Assembly (NCBI GenBank): GCA_018343915.1 | Contig: JABRWF010000008.1 | Span: 2,914,001 to 2,978,000 of the forward strand | Source of the DNA: Agroathelia rolfsii | Lineage: Eukaryota > Basidiomycota > Agaricomycetes > Amylocorticiales > Amylocorticiaceae | Length of the DNA stretch: 64,000 bases | Direction: 5' to 3' | Shown: positions 34,688 to 46,449 of the stretch, one piece after another | Layout of the letters: each line of letters starts with the position of its first letter | Position numbering within the stretch: position 1 is the stretch's first letter | The notes under the pieces: model-generated | What the model was told of the DNA's origin: nothing | Database searches by the model: none | What the model saw: only the letters and a program-made list of their open reading frames with translations | Program-made: the position numbers and the translations under genes

Positions 34688-35549
34688 TGTCATGAGAAGG
34701 GAAATTTTGCGGATTTTTCGAGTATTTTCTTGTAATATTTGGACTAGTATTTACCAAGTTATGATATTTTCCTTTTCTTTTTCCTTTTGTTCTCTCATTT
34801 CTCTTATAAATATTACCCTTTAGGGCGTGGACTGTGGGCAGTGCAGTGGTCATGTGATTGGCCCTCACGTGTTCCAAGCCGCACGTCACAGGAGTAATCT
34901 CGGGGCTGTGCGTACTTCTATTTTCACCATCATGCACAGCCCAGGAACATAGCCTTCCTTCCTTGAGCAATTCCTAACGATTACCGGTATCGGTCCGGAA
35001 ATGGATCTCCACACGGATGCCTGGTGGAGTTAGGGTAAAAGCTCTTCCCTTGCATTGCCACACTTATGCTTCTATTTCCCTCTGCGCACAGACCATTAAG
35101 GCTGCGCACGGACCCTTCAATAGTAGTATAAATAATGCATGTAACTTGTCCTGAAGAGCTTAGCTTCGACCTCTTCGCCTTCAGGCAAGTAAAGGTTTTT
35201 GTATTCCATAGAAAGATTACTAATAAACTTTGCCTTCAGGGTATATATCTCTTAGGCCTAGGCCCTCGTCCTAGCCCATTCCCCCCTTTTCTCTCTTTCT
35301 CATCCTCATAATAGGAGGCGGTGCAAATCCCCTCACGTGTGCGTGTGAATGTAAGAAGCATCGATAGTAAGCAAGCTAAGAAAGTACCCGGCTGCGCCCT
35401 CAATAGAATAAGGGTCGTAGTATCTGTGGGAAAACTTGTTTATTGGTACTTCATTTGAACTTAGTGTTAAGAGTGTCATTTGTTGTATTTGAAGTTATTT
35501 GTGGGTGTTGACCTGCGATTTCTTTAAGTCAAGGAGTGTACCCTTGACA
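34688..35549 (+). mobile_element. Solo LTR, family C, inside LTR-D
   Basis: Forward copy, TGTCATGAGAAGGG to ACCCTTGACA, with perfect TSD AACTG. Confidence 0.92.
35127..35239 (+). promoter_or_regulatory. LTR-C TATA box, stem-loop and predicted intron
   Basis: TATAAATA lies at 35127-35134. ACTTGTCCTGAAG (35144-35156) pairs with CTTCAGGCAAGT (35179-35190) with one bulged base. That stem contains the predicted GC donor at 35185. A branch-like ACTAAT lies at 35219-35224 and the acceptor CTTCAG ends at 35239. The 10-12 bases before donor and acceptor are nearly the same (CTTCGCCTTCAG and CTTTGCCTTCAG). Splicing is predicted, not shown; AATAAA near the acceptor also allows a poly(A) reading. Confidence 0.6.
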
Positions 35550-36369
35550 AACTGGGTTTTATCACTCGCAATGCCCCTTATGTATTGGGGACTTATGACT
35601 TATTCTGTCCTCTGGTACTAGGACTATATATGCTTATCTAGATGCCCTGGAGGCCTTATACTAAATAAGGGAAATGAGAGAGAGGGGTGGGATGTGGGCT
35701 AGGGTGAACAAGCCTGAAGGCGAGATTTATATTAGTTATGTAAGTATACAAACGGGGGGGGTGCCCTTACCTGAAGGCGAGAAGGTCAAAGCTAAAGTTC
35801 AGGTAAGGGCTACAGGCTTGTATTTATACATAAAATGAAGGGCCCGTGCGCAGCCTTGATGGTCAGTGCACAGCGGGGTTCGTAAGCGGAAATGACTAGA
35901 ATGCAGGGGCAGTGCTTTGTTCCTAATTCCAATGAGCAACCGATCGGAATGATGAGTCTGGTACTCCTTAGTAATCGCACAGTGATCGGAACGTCCCTGG
36001 TTCCTGAGTCTAGACCTTTTGATGAAAAGGAATGATCTAGACTCCGCCTTCCTAATATACTCTTGTCACGAACACTCCTGTCACGTGGGGCTAACACAGC
36101 CAGTCACATGCACGTCAAGATGTCGCCTGCAAGGTATTTTGTCCATTTCTCTATGAATAAAAATCGTAAAAATATAATAAAAATATGTACATGTTTGTAA
36201 TAAAAAGGCGAAAAATGTCCAACTCATAACACTATCTGACAGTGAGCAGCTTTAGCAGTTAGTGCTCCAGGGGCATTGCCGCACTGCCCAAGCTAGCTGT
36301 GAAGGCAGCTCTTGACACCCCTAGAGTACTAGTTGCTAAGCAGCTCACTGCCAGATGGCAGCCCTGTGG

Positions 36370-37384
36370 TGTCAAGGCTTGCACTCTTGACTTATCTAAC
36401 GAACACAACCCTCTGTAAGGTACAAGGGTGGGCTGTAAAGCCGGGTTTTACATGTATTACTTGGTTGGATTTTTATCGAACACCCATGTGCTCCCATTGC
36501 TACCTTTCATAATAGTGTAGCCTAACACTCTACTTTGCGAGGATCACGTTTGGTACTCTAGACTATTGTCTTCCCGTATGCTTTCTTTGCGTCAAATAGA
36601 TTATTTAGATACTTCTTACTGAGGATAGGCGGCTTAGCCCACCATGGTCACCAATGTTCGCAGGGACTTGTTACTGCCCTGGCCTAAATGAATAGGACTT
36701 GATCACGCACAATGCCTCCATATGTATTCGAGGACTTTTACTTATGGCCTTCTTGTATCAAGGCTTACGCGTACACTCACTAAGCTACCTTAGAGGCTTT
36801 ATGCTTAGGTAAGGGGAGATAGGGAGAGAGAGTGGAGGGGCTAGGACTGGTATAAGCCTGAAGGCAAGATTATATATTAGTAAATCTTATGTAGAGGATA
36901 CAAGATGGGGGGATGCCCTTACCTGAAGGCGAGAAGGTCGAAGCTAAGGTTCAGGTAAGGGCTACAGGCTTGTATTTATACACAAAATGAAGGGCCCGTG
37001 CGCAGCTTTGATGGTCTGTGTGCAGCCAGGGTTCATAAGCAGGAACATATAAAATGCAGGGGCAGTGCTTTGTGACTAAGTTCGATGAGCAACCGATTGG
37101 AATGATGAGTCTAGTACTCCTTAGTAATTGCACAGTGATTGGAATGACCCTGGTTCCTAAGTCTAGACCTTTTGATGAAAAGGAATGATCTAGACTCCGC
37201 CTTCCTAATATACTCTTGTCATGAGCACTCCTGTTACGTGGGGCTAACACAGCCAGTCACATGCATGTCAAGATGTCACCTGCAAGGTATTTCATCCATA
37301 TCTCAATGAAATAAAATCGTAAAAATATAATAAAAATATGTACAAGTTTGTAACGAAAAGGCAAAAAATGTCCAACTTATAACA
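36370..37384 (-). mobile_element. Solo LTR, family D
   Basis: Uninterrupted 1,015 bp reverse copy with perfect TSD TGTGG. It is a good reference for the family. Confidence 0.93.
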
Positions 37385-37977
37385 TGTGGGTTTGTAGAGT
37401 TGCCTCTTTGATATCTTGGGGCTTGCAGTGATACGGATGGCATAGCGAGCAGTTACAATATATGGCAAGTTGAGCGGAAGGTCCAGTGAGATTGTGCATA
37501 GAGCAAAGAGACTAAGCGGAGATAAGAAACTAGACAAGATACTCAAGGATGCTCAAGTCCACAGGTTGACCACTGGCTATGCAGTGGGTGTAGAGCTTGT
37601 TTAGGGCTGAACACACTTAATTTTCTAACTACTGTATCTATTATATCAAGTACAGTACTATATACTAGAATACAGTAGTTGCAGAAAGATAAATAAAGAA
37701 ATGGAAGAAAACAATAAAGATAATAAGTAATAGTGCATGCTGCATACTCTAGTAGTCGTGCTATGCTGTGCACAAAGACAGAGATGTGTTCCTTTGGAAC
37801 CATTGGCAGTCTGATTGTCAATCAGAGCAGGATTATAGGAAAGTCCAAGTGTAATCTTCCTAGATAGGAAGGATCTGCTGGTGTAGGCATATGGCGACTC
37901 GGGGAATGTCTTTGAGAAGTCCAGTCAGCATGTAGAATGCTCTGATGGACAGAAGTGCATTGGTGATGGGAAGGAAG

Positions 37978-38311
37978 TGTTGAATTTGCTAACACCAATA
38001 TTAACTTCAGTTATTGTAAAGGAACTCTAACTATTTACCTAACACCAATATTACTATAGATACTGTAAGTATATATAGAGAGGATAAGAGAGGGATAAAA
38101 AAAGGGTACTCACACTTCAGTTATTATAAAGGAACTGAAGTGTGACAAAGGGTAGCGATGAAGGGATAAAGTGGTAGTCACATAATCATTGGAACCAAAT
38201 TAATAGTATGTAATAAGAAACGGAGGGAACACAACACAATAGAATGAAATAAATATATCATAGACATGAATATTCATAAATGTAAATGACTATGCTGCTT
38301 GTAATTCAACA
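37978..38311. mobile_element. Short solo LTR, family H
   Basis: 334 bp, TGTTGAATTTGC to TGTAATTCAACA, with perfect TSD GGAAG. TG...CA ends and a 5 bp TSD favour an LTR. Only one copy is present here, so the superfamily is open. Confidence 0.75.
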
Positions 38312-38636
38312 GGAAGCACAAAGGGCGGCCTTGCACATGACTCTAGGGAAATGTTGGCAGACACATCAGAAACACTTCCAATGCATGGGATACACAAAGA
38401 CTCAGAAGGAAGAGCATTGCTAGTAATTCCATTGTAAGTATTTGCATATGTCAATGTGCATAATTGGGATGTTCGGCGGCCAGGTGCACTGGCGGGTTAT
38501 GACAGCTCTTGACAATATATATATATACACTGAGTGACAAAACCGTCTCAATGTTTGTATTTTTTATAATTTCTGATCTATATCTCCAGAAATAAAATAC
38601 TTAAAATTATACTAAAAATACTCCTATCAAGTATAC

Positions 38637-39513
38637 TGTCACGACCCGCCAACGCACCCGGCCGCCGAACGTCCCGATTGCGCACATCGACACACGCAAA
38701 CACCTACGACGGAATCACCGGCAACGTCCTCCCTTCTGAGTCGCCGCGTACCCTGTGCATCGGACGCGTTTCCGATGTGTCCACCGACGTTTCCCCGGAG
38801 CCATGTGCAAGGCCGCCCTTCGCGCTTCCTTCCCATCATCAATGCGCTTCTGTCCATCAGAGCGTCCCACATGCCAACTGGCCTTCTTGACATCAATCTC
38901 CGAGTCGCCATATGCCCCCACCAGCGGATCCTTCCTATCTGGGAAGATCGCGCTTGGACTCTCCTTATGATCGCGCTCTGATCGACAATCAGACTGTCGA
39001 TGGTTCCGAAGGAACGCACCTCCGCCTTCGTGCACAGCATGGCACGACTACCAGAGCACGCGGCACGCGCTATTCCTTATTGTTTCTATTGTCTTTCACC
39101 TATTTCTTTATTTATCATTTTCTCGACTACTGTACTTAGTATATAGTACTGTACTTGATGTAGTAGATACAGTAGTCGGAAAATTAAGTGTGTTTGGCCC
39201 TAAACAAGCCCTACACCCGCTGCATCGCCAGCGGTCAACCTGTGGACTCGAGCGTCCTCGAGTGTCTCGTCTAGCTTCTTCTCTGTGGCTTGACATCTTC
39301 TGCTCTACGCCTGATCTTGCCGGACTTCCCGCTTAACTTGCCGTACGCCGTGCCTGCTCGCCGCGTCACCCGTATTGCCGCAAGCCCCGAGATATTGAAG
39401 AGGCAACTCCACGAACCCACAAGGCTGCCATCTGGCAGTGAGCAGCTGTAGTAGTTAGCGCCCCAGGGGCATTGCCGCACCGCCCGAGCTAGCTGCAAAG
39501 GTAGCTCTTGACA
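38637..39513 (+). mobile_element. Solo LTR, family A, CpG-rich copy
   Basis: 877 bp, TGTCACGACCCGCC to GGTAGCTCTTGACA, perfect TSD TATAC. It keeps many CpG sites and overlapping long ORFs, suggesting a young insertion. Confidence 0.95.
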
Positions 39514-39600
39514 TATACCATATCTGCTTTAAATCAAGCCCTAGGTCATGTGATTTGGTCAATAAACCATAGAGTTATGTATTATTCTTTCAAGGGGTAT

Positions 39601-40585
39601 TGTTACGAGTCGCTCGTTGTACTATAATTTTATTTTGAATTTTTTATTATTTTTCCGAATTTTTCCTGATTTTTCTCTATTTTTTGGTATATATATTGTA
39701 TATTATGTAAGCATATACTCTGATGACTAAACAAGTCATGTGACCAGTCGACCATGTGACTGGCCATCATGTGACCACCAGTCATGTGACATATTATGTA
39801 AACAGAGTCTAGAGCATGGGTCCGGATCATGACACCACTTTAAACTCACCATAACTAATAATGGTGCAATATCACGCCATACTTAGCATTACTGTGCACA
39901 GACCATGTAACTACGCACAGACCAGGTAGAATTAGTATATAACCCTGTAGTGCCTCTACCTGAAGACCTCAGATTCGTTCTCTTCGTCTTCAGGTAAGCA
40001 CAGTAGTGCTTTGTATTAGATAAATGCTAACATAATAAAAACTTCGTCTTCAGAGTCCACCTTCTCTCTCTAGGCTACCAGAGCCTGTCTCTCCCCTCTC
40101 TCTTATCCCCTACCCCAAATCCTCTCTGCTTCGTGCTAGGAGGTAACCAGTGTGCTCTGTGCTACTGGTTGTTTAGAGGTCGCTCCGTGCCCCTCTACGT
40201 TAGAACACATAAGACAGGTCCAGCCCTTTGGGTGACCATTTGTGTTTCTGTAAACAACCTCATAGTGCTCAGTGCACTCAAGCAAGCAAAGGCATTGCCC
40301 CGCGCTTGTCGTGGTTAAGATACATCGCACGCCTAGTGGCATACACAAGATAACTTGTGTTCTGAGTGTAGACCTCGCTTGAAAGTCTTGCAGACTTGGA
40401 GTAAAGCTTGGTGACATAAAGACTCGAGTTTGCGTGATAGCTGCAACAGCGCAAGGAAGTGTACACCCACGCGTCCCTAGTCTTAGGAGTTGTAAAACAG
40501 CCGATACTTGGCTACCCCGTACCTTCGAGGGGTTGACGTAGACTTAGGTTGAGTTTAGTGGCAAGAGACAGGTGTGCTCTTGACA
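39601..40585 (+). mobile_element. Solo LTR, family B (chromovirus LTR)
   Basis: 985 bp, TGTTACGAGTCGCTCG to GTGCTCTTGACA, perfect TSD GGTAT. It matches the LTR of the Ty3 chromovirus at the right end of the window. Confidence 0.95.
39936..40053 (+). promoter_or_regulatory. LTR-B TATA box, stem-loop and predicted intron
   Basis: TATATAA lies at 39936-39942. CTACCTGAAGAC (39956-39967) pairs with GTCTTCAGGTA (39986-39996), covering the predicted donor GTAAGC at 39994. A TGCTAAC branch-like motif lies at 40025-40031 and the acceptor CTTCAG ends at 40053. The predicted intron is 60 bp. TTCGTCTTCAG precedes both splice sites. Confidence 0.62.
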
Positions 40586-41166
40586 GGTATTATTGAGACA
40601 GTTTTGTTGCCACTTAATTGAAATATACTTTTTATAGTAAAACACAAGTTATACTATACTAATTATGTAAGCAGTGCCACCACACATTTAAATACCCCCT
40701 ATTTAGTACAAATAAACACAAACAACCCTTAAACTGCTACCACCATCATCTCTATACTACTATGAAACCTTTATCTAATCAATAAGTCCTTAATGTTATC
40801 TACTTGCTTAATAAACATCATTCTGCTAGGGATATTGCTAAAGCTACTAGTGTATCCCATTCTTCTGTTAGCAGAATATGTTCTAAACACTGTCCCTACC
40901 TTTCTAAAAGCTTAGGAGGCCATCCCTCTAAGCTTTCCTCTACTGCTATATGCCATTCCATCCATCTTATTAGCTCTAGTTAGGCTAATACTGCTATAGA
41001 TGTGACTAAAGCCCTTAAAAACACACTTGGGGAGTCTGTGTCTACCCAAACCATGTGTAGGAGACTAAGGGAGCAGGGTTTAAAGGCTGTAACCAAGAAA
41101 AAAAGTTCTAATCTTAAGCCTCATCATAAAAGAGCTAGATTAAACTTTGCTCTTGAGCACCAGCAC

Positions 41167-42009
41167 TGTCATGAGTAGGAAATTTTCGGCGATTTTTTGG
41201 TTATTTTCTTGTATTATTTGGACAAATACTTAATTAGTTATTGCACTTTTCTTTTTCTTTTTCTATTCTTCTTATAAAATTACCCCTTTAGGGCGTGGAC
41301 TGTGGGCAGTGCTGTGGTCATGTGATTGGCCCTCACGTGTTCCAAGCCGCATGTCACAGGAGTAATCTCGGGGCTGTGCGCACTTCTATTTCACCATTAC
41401 GCACAGCCTAGGAATACAAACTTCCTTCACTGATCAATTCCTAACGGTTACCGGTACCGGTCCGGAAACGGATCTCCATACGGATGCCCGGTGGAGTTAG
41501 GGTCAAAGATCTTCCCCTGCATTGCCACCAATTATACTTCTATCTCCCTCTGCGCACAGACCATCAAAGCTGCGCACGGACCCTTGTAGAATAGTATAAA
41601 TAGTGCATGTAACTTGTCCTGAAGAGCTCAGCTTCGACCTCTTCGCCTTCAGGCAAGTAACCCCAGGATTGTATTCACTTTAAATAGATTACTAATAAAA
41701 TCTTCGCCTTCAGGGTTATATTCCTCAGGCCTAGGCCCATCGTCCTAGCCCTTTCTCTCTCTCTCTATTACTTTACTTGGAGGTGGTGTAAATCCCCTCG
41801 TGTGTGCGTGTGACATATCCATAAGAGCATCGATAAGAGAATAAGCAGAGTACCCGGCACACCCCAATAGATAAGGGACTTGCGTATCTGTGGGAAAACT
41901 TAATCTCTTAGGTACTTAGTCCTTGTGTTAAGAAAGTCTATTGTTTGATAGTGTCACAAGTAGGCCCTCCACGCCCAACGTAACATAGTCAAGGAGTAGA
42001 CCCTTGACA
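41167..42009 (+). mobile_element. Solo LTR, family C
   Basis: 843 bp forward copy in the Tc1 transposase with perfect TSD AGCAC. Confidence 0.93.
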
Positions 42010-42138
42010 AGCACTAGACTCTAGAGGACTAGAAGAGGGTAATCTGGTCTGATGAGACTAAGATCAATAGGATTAGGTCTGATGGAAGGAAATGGGTGTG
42101 GAAAAAGAAGGGAGAAGGGCTTAGTGATAGGTTGGTTT

Positions 42139-43014
42139 TGTCACGACCTGCCAATGCACCTAGCTGCCAAACATTCCAATTGCACACATTGACACACACA
42201 AACATCTACAATGGAGTCATCGGTGATGCCCTCCCTTCTGAGTTGCCGTGTACCCTGTGTATTGGACACATTTCAGATGTGTCCACCAATGTTTCCCCGG
42301 AGCCATATGTATGGCCGCCTTTTGTGCTTCCTTCCCATCATTAATACACTTCTGTCTATCAGAGTGCTCCACATGACGACAACACTTCTTGAAGACATTC
42401 CCTAAGTTGCCATGTACCCGCACTAGCAGATCCTTCCTATCTGGGAAGATTGCACTTGGTTCTCCCTTACAATTGCACTCTGATCAACGATCAGACCACC
42501 GATGGTTCCGAAGGAACACACCCCCACCTTTGTGCATAGCATGGCACAACTACCAGAGTGCGTGGCATATGCTGGATCTTATTGTCTTTATTGTTTTCCC
42601 TTCATTTCTTTATTTATCATTTTCTCGACTACTGTACTTAGTATATAGTACTGTACTTGATGTAGTAGATACAGTAGTCAGAAAATTAAGTGTGTTTGGC
42701 CCTAAACAAGCCCTACACCCGCTGCATTGTCAGCAGTCAACCTGTGGACTCAAGTGTCCTCGAGTGTCTTGTCTAGTTACTCCCTTCTTGCTTGATCTCT
42801 CTGCTCTATGCTCGATCTTGCTGGAACACCTGCACCAACCTGCCATGCGCTTGTCTATCTGCCACGACACCCGTATTGCCGCAGGCCCCGAGATATTGAA
42901 GAGGCGACTCCACAAACCCACAGGGCTGCTATCTGGCAGTGAGCAGCTTTAGCAGTTAGCGCTCCAGGGGCATCGCCACACCGCCTGAGCTAGCTGCAAA
43001 GGCAGCTCTTGACA
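42139..43014 (+). repeat. 5' LTR of the family-A element
   Basis: 876 bp, starting TGTCACGACCTGCC. It differs from the 3' LTR mainly by C/T and G/A changes in the parts compared. Confidence 0.92.
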
Positions 43015-43435
43015 GTATTTTCCAACTACTCTCTTAATTGTTCTTCCTTCCTTTCTTCCTGACCTTCAAGTCAGAAAATCCTGCTTGACAGTATTTTCCG
43101 ACTACTATCTTAATTGCCCATTTATTTGTCTTTACCATTAGTTCCCCTAGACAAGACCTCCCCATCTTCATATTTCTCTGTGGTCTTGTCATTCCTTATT
43201 CACATTCTTTTTGGACTATCCTATACTTTGATAGTATTGTTGTAGCACTTCCTATTTCCCTTGGCAAGACTTCTTATGTTTTCCTCCTTCTCTGCTTGCC
43301 ATGGTTTTCCTGGCCTTAGTGCCTGTTATTTTTTCTACTTTTACTTCTTATTTCCTCTTTCACACATTTGGACGTTGATGCAGGAATTATTAGCGGCTAT
43401 AGGCCGTGATGACTACGATGGATATACAACACCAA

Positions 43436-44366
43436 TTATTGGGAGGGTGAAGACGCACCGGAATCTTTAGCAACATCCTCCTCCTTGCCCTTCCCCTTCT
43501 TGTTCTTATCTGCCACCTTACCCTCATCCTCCACAGGCCGTTCCTCCATTTCCTCCTTGCCAACCTCTCTTGGCACCTCCCTAGCACTTCTATCCCTCGC
43601 TATGCCGGAGGGTCCGGTGATTGACTCCATGGCCAATTCCTCCATTGAGGGCAGCTTGACAGCCTTGATGTGCTGCATGCTAGTGCCCCCACTTGTTGCT
43701 TGTCCCGCCATTCTACCCGCGATAGTCTCGAGGACCTCGGTGATCCTCTCCAGGGCACCCAGGAGCCCCACAACAAGGGGGTCGTTAGCCCCTAACCCAT
43801 TCCTGGGCCCAATAAGATTAATCCCATTGCACTTGAGATGGCTGGTCTAGCAGGGCACGCATTTGGCCCTGCCATCTTGTGGCCACTTGTAGGCCTTGGA
43901 TCGTCATTGACATATGTTGCATGCCTGTCCAATTGCTGTTATGGAAAAGAGTGATTTTGTTTGATTTATTTTGAAGACTCACCACAGGAGACAATGGCTC
44001 CATCACCCTTTGCTTCGTTGCGGGGGCCTTGACCTCGACAACTTCGGTGTCGCCAGCGCATTTGTATGCCCTGCCACCTTCAGGCATGATATGGGCGGGT
44101 TTCCACCGCTCTGCCTACTTTGCCACCTCAGCCTTGCGCTGTTTCTCTACCTCTGCCTTGCGTCATCTCTCCTCCTCCTCCTATTTCTTCTTTTCCTCTG
44201 CTGTACACTCCGCTGCTTTGCGTTTTCGATATGCTACATTACATTCTTTGTGCAGATGCACCATGGTTTCCTTGTGCTCGCGCATCTAGCACTCAAGCTC
44301 CTCCTCTTGATCGATGTTAGAGAAGGGGAGTCAGGCTCTACCTTTCCCTTTGTTGTTGTGAGGAGC
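43436..44366 (-). pseudogene. Antisense ORF remnant inside the family-A element
   Basis: The minus strand reads MAPHNNKGKGRA, then a long charged helical stretch rich in Glu, Lys and Arg (KKEEEER-like). A second block has HIMPEGGRAYKC and SNWTGMQHMSMTIQGL, and a Lys/Glu-rich tail ends SSPSQ. At least five in-frame stops fit Trp, Arg or Gln codons changed by C-to-T. A donor-acceptor pair near 43945-43990 suggests a lost intron. It opposes the LTR direction, so it may be a captured gene or an antisense gene of the element. Coiled-coil content is likely; no known domain was recognised. Confidence 0.5.
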
Positions 44367-44859
44367 CATGGTTATGTTATAAAGCAAGAGTGTTTGCACA
44401 GTCACAGTGTCATGTGATCCACTTAGAAGTTCTCTTTTGCGACCCTATTGCATACATGTCACATGCCGCATAGCCCGATTGGCAATCGAAGTGGTCCTAG
44501 ATATACGCACATAACACGCCACATGACCCGACAGCACCATCATCGAGTTTGATGTACGGAGGAAGTTGCTTTTACTTTTGATTATTTTTGTTCATCTTTG
44601 TTTTCACACTCTGCATACTTTATTTTTATCTTCTGTACATAGGGGTTTTATTTTACTATTTTGTTTATTTTTCATGGCACACATATGGAACATTCTTCTT
44701 CTTATAGTATACTTGTATACTCTTCTTCATCTTGTTTGATGTTTTACACTTTGTGTTTTTCTTTCCTTGCCACATTTTGTTTTGGCCGTTTTTTTTCTCC
44801 CTGTTTGAAGCTTGCGCACATCCGCCGCAGGATACATGTATTGCTACACACTCATACCG
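44367..44859. other. Family-A interior, CT/T-rich
   Basis: T-rich non-coding part of the element interior. No recognisable motif was seen. Confidence 0.5.
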
Positions 44860-44866
44860 TGTTAAG

Positions 44867-45704
44867 TGTCATGAGAAGGGAATTTTCGCCGATTTTTCGG
44901 TTATTCTCTTGTATTATTTGGACTATTATTTAATTAGTTATTGCATTTTCTTTTCTTTTCCTTTATTTTCCCTTATAAGAATTACCCTCTAGGGCGTGGA
45001 CTGTGGGCAGTGCAAGTGGTCATGTGATTGGCCCTCATGTGTTCCAAGCCGCATGTCACAGGAGTAATCTCGGGGCTGCGCGTACTTCTATTTCACCATC
45101 ACGCACAGCCCAGGAACACAGCCTTCCTTCCCTGAGCAATTCCTAACGATTACCAGTATTGGTCCGGAAACGGACCTCCACACGGATGCCCGGTGGAGTT
45201 AGGGTAAAAGCTCTTTCCCTGCATTGCCATATTTACGCTTCTATTTTCCCTCTGCGCACAGACCATTAAGGCTGTGCACGGACCCTTTAATAGTAGTATA
45301 AATAACGCATGTAACTTGTCCTGAAGAGCTCAGCTTCGACCTCTTCACCTTCAGGCAAGTAAAGGTTTTGTATTCCATAGATAATTACTAATAACAACTT
45401 CGCCTTCAGGGTACACTCTCTAGGCCTAGGCCATATATCCTAGCCCCCCTCCCCTCACTCTCTACTTGAAGGTGGTGCAAATCCCCTTGCATGTGATTTA
45501 AAAGACATAAGAGCATCGAGTACATGTAAGCTAAGAAAGTACCCGGGCATGCCTTCAATAGAATCAAGGCTGTGCTATCTGTGGGAAAACTTGCGTGTAA
45601 GGTACTTCATAAGATTTAGTGTTAAGAAGGGCTTTCTTTTGATTTGAAGACATTTGTGGGTGTTGACCCGTAATTTCGTCAAGTCAAGGAGTGCACCCTT
45701 GACA
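44867..45704 (+). mobile_element. Solo LTR, family C, inside C2
   Basis: 838 bp forward copy flanked by TTAAG and TCAAG, one C/T difference. It inserted seven bases into the related C2 LTR. Confidence 0.88.
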
Positions 45705-46449
45705 TCAAGGGATCACTCTTGACTATGCAGAGACAATCAAAGTAACCTCCTGCCACTAAATAAAGTACCTAAGTCACAAGTTTTCCCACACTACACAAAC
45801 CCCTTTATCTATTGAGGGTGGTAAGGATACTCTGCTTACGCCTTACAAAGCTTCCGGAGACTTAAGTCAGAGGGGAGCAGAGGTTCTGGAACTTTCGAAT
45901 CATGCGTCATGCGTCTAACTAAGTAATCTAGGGAATTTCACCCTACTAATTGAATTTGTTGTTGCGCTAAGATGCTGGGCTAAGCCCGGAAGTAAATAAA
46001 CCCTAAAGGCAAAGTTTTTATTAGTAATCTACTTTAATGAAATACAACCTGAATACTTGCCTGAAGGCAAAGAGGTCAAAGCTGGCCTTTCAGGACAAGT
46101 TACATATACTACTTATACTACTACAAAAGCTCTGCGCTAGTTCCGACGCGGAGGAAAGACAAAGAGAAAGTAGAGTATGCAGGGGAAGACCTTTTCCCTA
46201 ACTCCAACGGGCAGCCGTGCGGAGATACAACACTTCCGGAGGTTCCGCGCTCAGGAGCGGAGCTCCGCAGAAGCTTGGGAGTGGAAGCTTGGAGGTGTGT
46301 AGCGGAACCAGTATCCATTAGGAATCGGTCAGTAATTGGAGGTTTGTACTCCGGAGTTGTGCAGAATAGTAAACAGGAAACGCATAACTCATGATTACTC
46401 CTGTAGCGTGCGGCTTAGTCACATGAGGGCCAATCATAGGACCACTCAC

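Larger units (their letters stand above)
34360..36231 (-). mobile_element. Solo LTR, family D, split by LTR-C
   Basis: Termini TGTCAAGGCTTGCG and CAACTCATAACA, perfect TSD CTATC. Removing the nested C copy and its TSD leaves 1,005 bp. Confidence 0.92.
36313..38504 (-). mobile_element. LTR-A with nested D and H copies, small terminal deletion
   Basis: Flanking GCTCT on both sides fits a TSD within the older forward LTR-A. About 45 bp near the U5 end appear deleted. LTR-D (36370) and LTR-H (37978) interrupt it. It ends GGCGGGTTATGACA. Confidence 0.75.
33230..38514 (+). mobile_element. 5'-truncated LTR-A carrying several insertions
   Basis: A-type sequence runs 33230-33496, 34352-34359, 36237-36312 and 38510-38514, ending in CTTGACA. 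It was split by LTR-C (33497), LTR-D (34360) and a reverse LTR-A (36313). Each insertion is framed by matching 5 bp duplications. Confidence 0.8.

Noticed and set aside
42389..42952. 187-codon plus-strand ORF
   Set aside because: Lies inside the 5' LTR of the family-A element; other A copies do not keep the frame.
43485..43850. 121-codon plus-strand ORF
   Set aside because: It mirrors the antisense charged reading frame, which shows clearer coding character.
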